This document shows positions 4,854 to 10,043 of a stretch of DNA of 13,790 nt, piece by piece. Under the pieces are notes generated by a model. That model saw only the letters and a list, made by a program, of their open reading frames with translations, did no database searches and was not told the DNA's origin. Both the position numbers and the translations under genes were made by a program. The stretch comes from VRUE01 sp035554595. GTDB taxonomy: Bacteria > Actinomycetota > Thermoleophilia > Solirubrobacterales > 70-9. Each line of letters starts with the position of its first letter. The stretch's first letter is position 1. The stretch covers positions 1 to 13,790 of the forward strand of contig DATMIH010000208.1 of assembly GCA_035554595.1 (NCBI GenBank). Reading direction: 5' to 3'.

Positions 4854-5708
4854 TCACCCGCCGAGCGAATAGTTCTGGCGCCAGCGTTTCAAGTCGGGTG
4901 GGTCCAGCCCAACCCCTCGAAGTAGGCGCCACGTGACCTCTTCGCCAAAGGTCAAGACAGCAGCAGAGTAGTTGCGGTAGTGGTTGCGATCAATTCGTAC
5001 CAGCTGACCGACAGCAAAAGGAATCGTGGGTGCATGTTGTTGCGCCTGCTCGTCCACTCTTGAACCGTTGTGGACCAACACGTTGCGAATGGCGACGATC
5101 TCGTTCAAGGCAAGGTTCAGATCGCCTGGTATAGACCGATCCTCGGGGGCCTCAAGCCCAGCGTGGCGCAGCACTTCTTCCCAGCGCTGCGCTCCGCCTC
5201 CCCTCGCTTGGCCTACCGAGCCGAGTTTCTCGACCACAGTGCGGACCAATGCATCCTGCATGGCCTGCAGGACCTCGTCTTCGACCCGCTCGAAGAGTTC
5301 GGGCTGATCGCTGTGGAGCTGCGTCAATCGCTGCCCGACCACGATGGCGATTCGCATCTCCCTGGCGCTTGGGACCAAGGCCTCGACCAGCGAGTCCAGT
5401 GCGCCCAGCAATGCGACCAGCGACATCGCGTTGAACTCGGCGAACCCGTTCGCAATTTCGGCGTCCGCCAATTCGCGTCGCTGCCACAGCACCTCTGCAT
5501 CTGGTGAGCTATCCGGGGGCTTATCTACGTGGGCGGCAAGGGAGCGGTGCAGCTCTTCGACTGAGTAGATCAGAAAGCCGCGCGTGCGCTCTATCGCGGC
5601 GACCCCGTCTCGCCAGTCGGCGACCATTGCCTCGGGTCCTCGGTCAAGGCGTGGGTCATGTCGGGCGGCGCGAAGCTGTGCTTCGGCGAGCGTCTCCGAT
5701 TCCTCCAT
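4854..5708 (-). CDS. Hypothetical protein with HEPN-like RNxxxH motif
   Basis: A 284-residue soluble, mostly helical protein. I do not recognise a named family for the whole chain. Near the C-terminus, LALNEIVAIRNVLVHNGSRV (199-218) contains RNVLVH (R208 to H213), which matches the R-polar-x3-H motif of HEPN RNases, followed by the N-G that often comes after it. The residues before it form a long helix, as in HEPN folds. Residues 85-165 form another helix-rich block (FAEFNAMSLVALLGALDSLV). HEPN proteins are common as RNA-cleaving toxins and anti-phage effectors, but many RN-x3-H proteins of this layout have unknown roles. The gene is convergent to the integrase (64-base gap) and divergent from the SEC-C gene across 113 bases, so it is element cargo. 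The ATG at 5708 has CAGACT 7 bases upstream. Catalytic activity is inference. Confidence 0.6.
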   Translation of the reverse strand: MEESETLAEAQLRAARHDPRLDRGPEAMVADWRDGVAAIERTRGFLIYSVEELHRSLAAHVDKPPDSSPDAEVLWQRRELADAEIANGFAEFNAMSLVALLGALDSLVEALVPSAREMRIAIVVGQRLTQLHSDQPELFERVEDEVLQAMQDALVRTVVEKLGSVGQARGGGAQRWEEVLRHAGLEAPEDRSIPGDLNLALNEIVAIRNVLVHNGSRVDEQAQQHAPTIPFAVGQLVRIDRNHYRNYSAAVLTFGEEVTWRLLRGVGLDPPDLKRWRQNYSLGG

Positions 5709-5715
5709 CGCCCGC

Positions 5716-5721
5716 AGTCTG
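5716..5721 (-). promoter_or_regulatory. Weak -10-like CAGACT for the HEPN-like gene
   Basis: On the minus strand CAGACT ends 7 bases before the ATG at 5708. It differs from TANNNT only at the first base. Confidence 0.3.
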
Positions 5722-5809
5722 CATTGTGACCCGGACCTACACGCATGCTGCTGTGTGAGCAGTGCGAGCTACGAGGACTGCCCAACAATCCGGCAACCCA
5801 GCTCTTCGG

Positions 5810-5815
5810 TAGTTT
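5810..5815 (+). promoter_or_regulatory. -10-like TAGTTT for the SEC-C gene
   Basis: TAGTTT ends 6 bases before the ATG at 5822, again the leaderless spacing. Confidence 0.5.
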
Positions 5816-5821
5816 CGGGTT

Positions 5822-6679
5822 ATGCCTCAGGATTTCAAGCGCCACTACGAGGAACAGCTCTCCTTTCTGCGGAGTTCGTGTGACGCATACGACGCCGGGA
5901 TGGAGCCAGAGGCCAAGCGACTGGCGGTAACGCTTCGCGTACTTCTCCATGACACGCGTCACTCAACCTCATTGCTTACCCACCTTGGAGTCAAGGAGGA
6001 GCTTCCGTTCGTGAACACCGGCTCTCCGGAAAGAATGCCTGGTGCATTTGTTGCCTTCGATGGTGGTTTGTGCGTGATGCGCAAGTCGTTGGGCACTGGT
6101 GAGGTGACCCGCTTTATACCGGTACTCGACACAGATCGCGAGCGGAATCAGCAACCGCCGATGTGTTTTTCGGATTGGTGGGAAATGTCGGTCCTGACCG
6201 ACAATGAGGGGAACGAATTCACCCGCAAAGACTTCATTTGGGATGTTGCCAATAAGGATGGCGGTGCGCATATTGATGCCAAACTCCGTCGCTCCTATGA
6301 GGCGCTGACGCGGGAGAATTCGATACGCCTAACAACGGACCAGGAGGTGACCGAGGATGGGTGGGAGGTGATCGCCGGCGGCACCTTTGGCGGACCAGAG
6401 CTCACAGTAGAGGAGCCAACGCGAGGCGAGCCCTTGGCGGGCAGTATTGCTCTTGCGTCGATTCGGCAGATTGCCCACGAGACTCTCTTGAGTCTGGCTG
6501 TGGTCGAATGGGGCGAGAGTGGCGATGCCACACTCGCGAATCCAATTTGCGGGCTACCGCTCCGCGGGTTGGATCTTTCCCACATGCGGGCGTCAACGGG
6601 GCGCAACGACCCCTGCCCCTGTGGCAGTGGCCGCAAGTTCAAGCGCTGTCTTGAAGTGAAGCTTCGGCGTTCGGCCTAA
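5822..6679 (+). CDS. Hypothetical protein with C-terminal SEC-C metal-binding motif
   Basis: A 285-residue protein. The tail GRNDPCPCGSGRKFKRC (260-276) is a SEC-C motif, the small zinc module first seen at the end of SecA and on many unrelated proteins. Its three cysteines (265, 267, 276) are kept, but the fourth ligand, normally His or Cys right after the last cysteine, is Leu277, so zinc binding may be weakened. The N-terminal part has EAKRLAVTLRVLLHDTRHST (30-49) followed by SLLTHLG, and the middle has DGWEVIAGGTFGGPE (179-193) and ALASIRQIAHETLLSL (210-225). Together these suggest one conserved globular domain of unknown function that ends in the SEC-C tag. Base composition is visibly less GC-rich than the backbone genes, as expected for acquired cargo. 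The stop codon overlaps that of the convergent toxin gene by 4 bases. It may work with the divergent HEPN-like protein. Confidence 0.8.
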   Translation: MPQDFKRHYEEQLSFLRSSCDAYDAGMEPEAKRLAVTLRVLLHDTRHSTSLLTHLGVKEELPFVNTGSPERMPGAFVAFDGGLCVMRKSLGTGEVTRFIPVLDTDRERNQQPPMCFSDWWEMSVLTDNEGNEFTRKDFIWDVANKDGGAHIDAKLRRSYEALTRENSIRLTTDQEVTEDGWEVIAGGTFGGPELTVEEPTRGEPLAGSIALASIRQIAHETLLSLAVVEWGESGDATLANPICGLPLRGLDLSHMRASTGRNDPCPCGSGRKFKRCLEVKLRRSA

Positions 6680-7086
6680 AGCTCGGCTGGCGTGACGACA
6701 AGGCCCAGCCGGTCTGCGCCTCGGCGCAGACGACCATCGAGAGTCACCAGCCGGCAGTCATGCAGCTTTGCCAGGGCGATGTACTCCGAGTCGTAGGTCT
6801 TGGCCCAGCCGAAATCCTCGGCTATCTGCCAGGCCGTCGCCGTGAGATCGTCGGTCTGGCGCTCGGCGATCCCGAGCTTCCCTCCCAAGAACCTTTGCAG
6901 CCCCAGCTCCGCGAGGGCATTGGAGATGTCGCCCCGAAAAGCCATCTCGTGCAGCACGGACGGAACCTCGCTCCGCAGTAGCGGAGGCGCGATCAGCTCG
7001 CCGTTGGCGTCCAGGGCCTTGCTTGCGCGTTCTCCGGCTCGGTCGAGTGAAAGCTCAACGGCAAGGCTCGCATCAACGACCAGCAT
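6676..7086 (-). CDS. vapC: VapC-type PIN-domain toxin
   Basis: A 136-residue PIN-domain protein, typical VapC length. The acidic metal-binding residues are in place: D5 in VVDASLAVEL, E40 in APPLLRSEV, D99 in the KTYDSEYIALAK block and D117 in RLVTLDGRL. VapC toxins are Mg2+-dependent endoribonucleases that usually cut tRNA or rRNA and are held inactive by their antitoxin. The ATG lies only 3 bases after the stop of the upstream antitoxin gene, so both are read from one mRNA. The 3' end overlaps the convergent SEC-C gene by 4 bases. It probably stabilises the mobile element by addiction, or acts in stress or phage response. Target RNA cannot be inferred. Confidence 0.9.
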   Translation of the reverse strand: MLVVDASLAVELSLDRAGERASKALDANGELIAPPLLRSEVPSVLHEMAFRGDISNALAELGLQRFLGGKLGIAERQTDDLTATAWQIAEDFGWAKTYDSEYIALAKLHDCRLVTLDGRLRRGADRLGLVVTPAEL

Positions 7087-7089
7087 CGG

Positions 7090-7290
7090 TCAGTGCGATT
7101 CACGCGACCGGCGAACCGCCGCAGCGACATTTGGCATTGGCTCCCCGGTCAGGGTCTCTCCCCAGCCTTCGGGCAGCGGTGCCATCTCCGGCTCGTCGGC
7201 TGATTCTTCGGCGACGACGATCCGTGCGCGCGCAGCCTTTGTCTCATCGAGGTCGAGCACGTCGCGCAGCAGCTTTTCCTTCGCGGTCAT
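7090..7290 (-). CDS. vapB: VapB-like antitoxin
   Basis: A 66-residue acidic protein encoded directly before vapC. The N-terminal half (MTAKEKLLRDVLDLDETKAA) is helical and may hold the dimer/DNA-binding part. The C-terminal half (LPEGWGETLTGEPMPNVAAA, then VRRSRESH) resembles the toxin-binding tails of antitoxins next to actinobacterial PIN toxins. I place the start at the ATG 7288-7290 because TACGCT lies 6 bases upstream on this strand and because the much longer open frame above it overlaps the divergent gene at 7391. It should neutralise VapC and probably autoregulates the operon from the 100-base divergent region 7291-7390. The exact antitoxin class is not certain. Confidence 0.8.
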   Translation of the reverse strand: MTAKEKLLRDVLDLDETKAARARIVVAEESADEPEMAPLPEGWGETLTGEPMPNVAAAVRRSRESH

Positions 7291-7296
7291 GGGCAC

Positions 7297-7302
7297 AGCG
7301 TA
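7297..7302 (-). promoter_or_regulatory. -10-like TACGCT of the vapBC operon
   Basis: On the minus strand TACGCT ends 6 bases before the antitoxin ATG. It fits TANNNT at leaderless spacing. Confidence 0.45.
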
Positions 7303-7377
7303 GCGCCGTCGGTTGTCGTTCCTGCTCTTGCCGGAGATCCCGCTCAGCTGGTCGGCGTGAGGGTCCGAACCGAGTCT

Positions 7378-7383
7378 GATAAT
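7378..7383 (+). promoter_or_regulatory. -10-like GATAAT ahead of the membrane/coiled-coil gene
   Basis: GATAAT ends 7 bases before the ATG at 7391. It matches TATAAT in five of six positions. Confidence 0.45.
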
Positions 7384-7390
7384 CGGGACG

Positions 7391-7981
7391 ATGGTTGATT
7401 CCACCGCGATATCAATTGCCGCCATTGCCACGACGGGCCTGGCTACCGGTGTCGCGGGGCCCTTGATTGTGTCGCGGGCGACCTCTCGAGGACAGATGCG
7501 CAAGTTTCGCCACGAAAGGGCAATTCGAGATGTCGCCGAGCTTCGGCAGTTGCTTGACGAAACTAGTGAGGCATTCAATTTCATGCTTCGCCGATTTGCT
7601 GGTTTGGACGCTCTAATCAACAAGGTTGGCGTAGGCAAGGCTTCGGAAGAAGCTCTCGACGAACTCAGTGACCGCATCGACCAGTTCGAGGCCACAGCTT
7701 CCAGGCTTGCAATGCGACTGGGGCCTGATGGCGAGTTGACCGCTATCTGCCGACGGCTCATCGCGTCTGTGGAGGAGGTCCAGAGTGACCTATACGAGGC
7801 CGACCTCTTGAGGCGGCGCCTCGACGAGGACCGACTGACCGATGAGGAGCGCAAGCAGACCACAGTTGAAGAAATGAAGACGGTCTTTAATGCCGTTGAG
7901 AAGGCTGGCAACCTTCGGCAGCTTCAGCCAGCCTTTGTCGCAGCGGCTTACGATGTTGCCGGGGCAGCGACTCAGGAATAG
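7391..7981 (+). CDS. Hypothetical protein: N-terminal membrane segment and long coiled coil
   Basis: A 196-residue protein. Residues 5-27 (TAISIAAIATTGLATGVAGP, then LIV) form one hydrophobic segment near the N-terminus, followed by a basic stretch (SRATSRGQMRKFRHERAIR), so the rest most likely faces the cytoplasm. Residues 40-175 are almost entirely charged helix (for example ASEEALDELSDRIDQFEATA and LLRRRLDEDRLTDEERK), consistent with coiled coil. No catalytic motif is visible and I recognise no family. It is the last gene of the element, divergent from vapBC and about 100 bases from attR. Its base composition is lower in GC than the backbone. As membrane-anchored helical cargo it could be a structural or defence accessory protein, but that is speculation. 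Confidence 0.7.
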   Translation: MVDSTAISIAAIATTGLATGVAGPLIVSRATSRGQMRKFRHERAIRDVAELRQLLDETSEAFNFMLRRFAGLDALINKVGVGKASEEALDELSDRIDQFEATASRLAMRLGPDGELTAICRRLIASVEEVQSDLYEADLLRRRLDEDRLTDEERKQTTVEEMKTVFNAVEKAGNLRQLQPAFVAAAYDVAGAATQE

Positions 7982-7989
7982 CTCTAACT

Positions 7990-8008
7990 TTTCGACCTTT
8001 GGTCGAAA
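7990..8008 (+). terminator. Perfect 8-bp hairpin after the last element gene
   Basis: TTTCGACC (7990-7997) and GGTCGAAA (8001-8008) enclose a TTT loop, starting 8 bases after the stop codon. There is no T run behind the stem, so termination is plausible but not proven. A regulator or recombinase dyad is an alternative. Confidence 0.4.
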
Positions 8009-8079
8009 CGACCGCAACTGTCAAGTCTCAGATCGGTCGCATAGTCGCCGCAAACGGCTCTGTAGAGCGGTTCCTGGCT

Positions 8080-8124
8080 GGTCTACGAAACCGAAGGTCA
8101 CAGGTTCGAATCCTGTCTGGCGCG
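8080..8124 (+). pseudogene. 3' fragment of tRNA-Arg at the right end of the element
   Basis: This is identical to the tRNA-Arg at 2145-2189, from the anticodon stem to the discriminator base. The acceptor 5' strand and D arm are absent. It is the expected leftover of site-specific integration into a tRNA gene and cannot make a functional tRNA. Confidence 0.93.
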
Positions 8125-8129
8125 TTCCT
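8080..8129 (+). repeat. attR: right copy of the 50-base direct repeat
   Basis: Identical to 2145-2194. Beyond it, 8131-8141 and 8145-8151 also match the left copy. Excision between the repeats would remove 5935 bases and bring 8130 onward next to the tRNA. Confidence 0.93.
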
Positions 8130-8185
8130 CGGTGTTCCTCGAATGGCCGCGCAGGCCCGGGCGTTCCTCTTCTTGCACTAGCGGT

Positions 8186-8191
8186 TAGGCT
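8186..8191 (+). promoter_or_regulatory. -10-like TAGGCT ahead of the glutaredoxin-like gene
   Basis: TAGGCT ends 6 bases before the ATG at 8198. It is backbone DNA just outside attR. Confidence 0.5.
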
Positions 8192-8197
8192 GACGCC

Positions 8198-8464
8198 ATG
8201 GCAGTCAAGCTCCATCGTTGCTCGACCATGTGGGTCAAGATCGACGCGCACCCGTGCTGGAAAGTGCAGAAGGCGCTTGATGAGCAGGGGGTTGAGTACG
8301 AAGTGGTGAAGGGACCGCTGCGGCCCGGCAAGCGAAGCGAGCTCGAGCAGCTCTCGGGACAGCGCAAGTACCCGGCGATCGAGTTCGAGGACGGCCGCGT
8401 CTACCGTGAGGAATCGAAGGACATGGCGGCGCGGATTCGCGCCGGGAAGCTCTTCGACTCTTAG
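8198..8464 (+). CDS. Glutaredoxin / GST N-terminal-domain-like protein
   Basis: An 88-residue protein the size of a lone thioredoxin-fold domain. The N-terminal strand is followed by AHPCWKVQKALDEQGVEYEV (17-36), where a single cysteine (C20) takes the place of a CxxC active site, as in monothiol or GST-N-like domains. RKYPAIEFEDGRVYREESKD (56-75) carries the cis-proline after the third strand and the acidic E-S pair that in GSTs contacts the glutathione gamma-glutamyl group. The usual GST helical C-terminal domain is absent. It may handle low-molecular-weight thiols; actinobacteria often use mycothiol rather than glutathione, so the partner is unclear. The next gene starts 3 bases after its stop, so the two form an operon. 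Confidence 0.8.
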   Translation: MAVKLHRCSTMWVKIDAHPCWKVQKALDEQGVEYEVVKGPLRPGKRSELEQLSGQRKYPAIEFEDGRVYREESKDMAARIRAGKLFDS

Positions 8465-8467
8465 TCA

Positions 8468-9109
8468 GTGTCCCGGCTCAAGTTCCAGATCTCGGTATCG
8501 CTCGATGGGTTCGTTGCCGGCCCGAACCAGAGCGAGGAGCACCCGCTGGGCGAAGGCGGCATGGAGCTGCACGAGTGGGTGCTCAAGCTCGCGGCCTGGC
8601 GCAAGCCGCACGGCCGGGAGGGGGGAGAGGTCAACGCCAGCACTCCCATCTTCGAGGAGGCGACAGCCAACGTCGGCGCGACGATCATGGGGCGCGGCAT
8701 GTTCGGTGGCGGTCCCGGCCCTTGGGGCGATGACCCGTGGCAAGGTTGGTGGGGAGAAGAGCCTCCCTTTCACCACCCGGTATTCGTCTTGACCAATCAC
8801 GAGCGCGAGCCGCTTGCGCTCGAGGGCACCACCTTTACCTTCGTCACCGATGGCATCGAGTCCGCGCTGACTCAGGCTAAGGAGGCCGCGGGTGGCAGGG
8901 ATGTCGCGATCGGCGGCGGCGCCGAGGCGATCCAGCACTACCTGGCCGCGGGGCTGGTCGACGAGATGCTGCTCAACGTCGTTCCGATCCTGCTTGGGGA
9001 TGGCGCCCGCCTGCTCGAGAACCTCGGCGCCGATCTCGGCTTCGAGCAGATTGAAGCAGTCGATGCGCCCGGTGTGGCGCACCTCAAGTACCGCCCGCGC
9101 CGCTCCTAG
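8468..9109 (+). CDS. RibD C-terminal / dihydrofolate reductase-like protein
   Basis: A 213-residue protein of the RibD_C/DHFR-like superfamily. The first strand and loop are ISVSLDGFVAGPN (8-20), a hallmark of the family. NVGATIMGRGMFGGGPGPWG (68-87) is the second nucleotide-site segment, and DVAIGGGAEAIQHYLAAGLV (145-164) with PILLGDGARLL (173-183) forms the GGG phosphate-binding region and last strands. Such proteins are NAD(P)H-dependent reductases; many stand-alone members, including this type, have no known substrate. The start is GTG at 8468, 3 bases after the preceding stop codon. Its TAG shares the palindrome CTAG (9106-9109) with the stop of the convergent phosphoesterase gene. Confidence 0.88.
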   Translation: MSRLKFQISVSLDGFVAGPNQSEEHPLGEGGMELHEWVLKLAAWRKPHGREGGEVNASTPIFEEATANVGATIMGRGMFGGGPGPWGDDPWQGWWGEEPPFHHPVFVLTNHEREPLALEGTTFTFVTDGIESALTQAKEAAGGRDVAIGGGAEAIQHYLAAGLVDEMLLNVVPILLGDGARLLENLGADLGFEQIEAVDAPGVAHLKYRPRRS

Positions 9110-9702
9110 ATCTCGATCCAGGTCCCCTTCGGGCCGAGGTTGCGAACGGGCGCGCCGCCGACCTCGCTCTCGCAGCCCCAGGACTCGTGGATGTGTCCGC
9201 AGACCGCCAGCCGCGGTGCCTTCTCCTCGATTGCTCGCAGCAGCGCCGGGCTGCCGAAGTGATCGCCGCCGCCGTTGGCGTCGCAGTGGCCCTGGGGCGG
9301 CGAGTGGAGGACGAGCACAGCGCCCTCCGGGCAGGCCTCGAGCATCGAGGTTGCGGCATCGTCGTCGAGGTCAAAGCTCCACTCCCATGGGGTGACCGGG
9401 ATACCCGCGCCGAGACCAAAGAACTCGGTTCCGTCGATCTCCGTGCCGCTGCCGTGCAGGACGGTAGCCGCGTTCCAGCCCGAGGCGGCCTCGCGCAGCG
9501 CCCCCTCGGTCTCGTTGTTGCCCGGGACCAGCACGGTCGGCGTCTCGATCGAGGCAAGTGCCTCGATCGTCTCGCCCAGGCCCTCGTGCACCGAGGCGAA
9601 GTCGCCGGCCCCAATCACCACATCGGCCTCGGCCGACATCGCGACCAGCTCAGCCGCTTGGCCGAGGTCGCGGTGCAGGTCGCTGAAGGCGAGCAGTTTC
9701 AC
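9106..9702 (-). CDS. Calcineurin-like metallophosphoesterase
   Basis: A compact 198-residue phosphoesterase of the YfcE/MPE type. All metal-binding blocks are visible: SDLH (D8, H10), GAGDFA (D34), PGNNE (N62 region), LHSPP (H133) and CGHIHESW (H170, H172). Enzymes of this type cleave phosphomono- or diesters with two metal ions. No signal peptide or membrane segment is seen, so it is cytoplasmic. In the third block the usual GNH(D/E) reads GNNE, a common variant. The start is a GTG with TAGATT ending 7 bases upstream on the same strand. The gene is convergent with the RibD-like gene, overlapping it by 4 bases. The substrate is unknown. Confidence 0.92.
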   Translation of the reverse strand: MKLLAFSDLHRDLGQAAELVAMSAEADVVIGAGDFASVHEGLGETIEALASIETPTVLVPGNNETEGALREAASGWNAATVLHGSGTEIDGTEFFGLGAGIPVTPWEWSFDLDDDAATSMLEACPEGAVLVLHSPPQGHCDANGGGDHFGSPALLRAIEEKAPRLAVCGHIHESWGCESEVGGAPVRNLGPKGTWIEI

Positions 9703-9709
9703 CGGCCGA

Positions 9710-9715
9710 AATCTA
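9710..9715 (-). promoter_or_regulatory. -10-like TAGATT of the phosphoesterase gene
   Basis: On the minus strand TAGATT ends 7 bases before the GTG at 9702. It supports the GTG start and a leaderless mRNA. Confidence 0.5.
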
Positions 9716-9745
9716 ACTGGCGTCGCTCGGGAGCGCGAGCGTCTG

Positions 9746-9751
9746 TACTAT
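9746..9751 (+). promoter_or_regulatory. Possible -10 (TACTAT) in the divergent region before the small membrane protein
   Basis: TACTAT lies just after a 6-bp dyad (CGCTCG at 9724-9729, CGAGCG at 9736-9741). A start near 9758 would give a leader of about 80 bases. A second TANNNT, TAACCT at 9773-9778, is an alternative. Neither has a convincing -35. Confidence 0.3.
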
Positions 9752-9836
9752 CGGTTGCAGACGAAAGGTTTCTAACCTGTGACATTCAGCGCGCAACGGT
9801 TGCGGTCGGCCGAGGCACGATGGAGGCATGGAGACG

Positions 9837-10037
9837 ATGACGAGGGACAACTGGACTGATGCGCGGCTTGACGATCTCAGCCACCGCATGGATCAGGGCT
9901 TTAACTGGGTCGATTCGGACATCCGAGAACTACGCAGCGAGATGACCTCGCGATTCGATTCGCTTCAGCGGACGCTCATTCTGGCGGCCGCTGGCGTGAT
10001 CGCGTCCCTGATCGGTTTGATCGCAACGCAGCTCTGA
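9837..10037 (+). CDS. Small coiled-coil protein with C-terminal membrane anchor
   Basis: A 66-residue protein. Residues 8-47 are amphipathic helix with heptad spacing (ARLDDLSHRMDQGF, SDIRELRSEMTSRFDSLQRT), and residues 48-66 (LILAAAGVIASLIGLIATQL region) form one transmembrane helix, so it is tail-anchored. I prefer the ATG at 9837 because GGAGG at 9822-9826 gives a 10-base spacing. The in-frame ATG at 9828 would leave only one base. The pattern resembles the many short RLDDL...RFD-type proteins of actinobacteria, whose role is unknown; self-assembly at the membrane is a guess. It is convergent with the next gene, whose stop lies 6 bases away. Confidence 0.7.
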   Translation: MTRDNWTDARLDDLSHRMDQGFNWVDSDIRELRSEMTSRFDSLQRTLILAAAGVIASLIGLIATQL

Positions 10038-10043
10038 GGCGGT

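Larger units (their letters stand above)
2145..8129. mobile_element. tRNA-Arg-integrated genomic element (about 5.9 kb)
   Basis: The element is bounded by 50-base direct repeats of a tRNA 3' end. It encodes an excisionase and a tyrosine recombinase with all catalytic residues, two small HTH proteins and about five cargo genes. No relaxase, coupling protein, replication initiator or phage structural gene is seen. It is best called a small integrative island or satellite-like element. The integrase lies 1.5 kb from the left end, separated from it by the regulators and a long non-coding segment. Confidence 0.9.

Noticed and set aside
7291..7911. Long minus-strand extension of the antitoxin frame
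   Set aside because: It lies opposite the divergent membrane/coiled-coil gene. A -10-like hexamer and ATG at 7290 give an antitoxin-sized product.
8063..8079. TAGAGCG just before attR, resembling the tRNA D-arm
   Set aside because: The 7-base match is followed by 9 unrelated bases before the 50-base repeat, so it is probably chance and not part of a longer tRNA copy.
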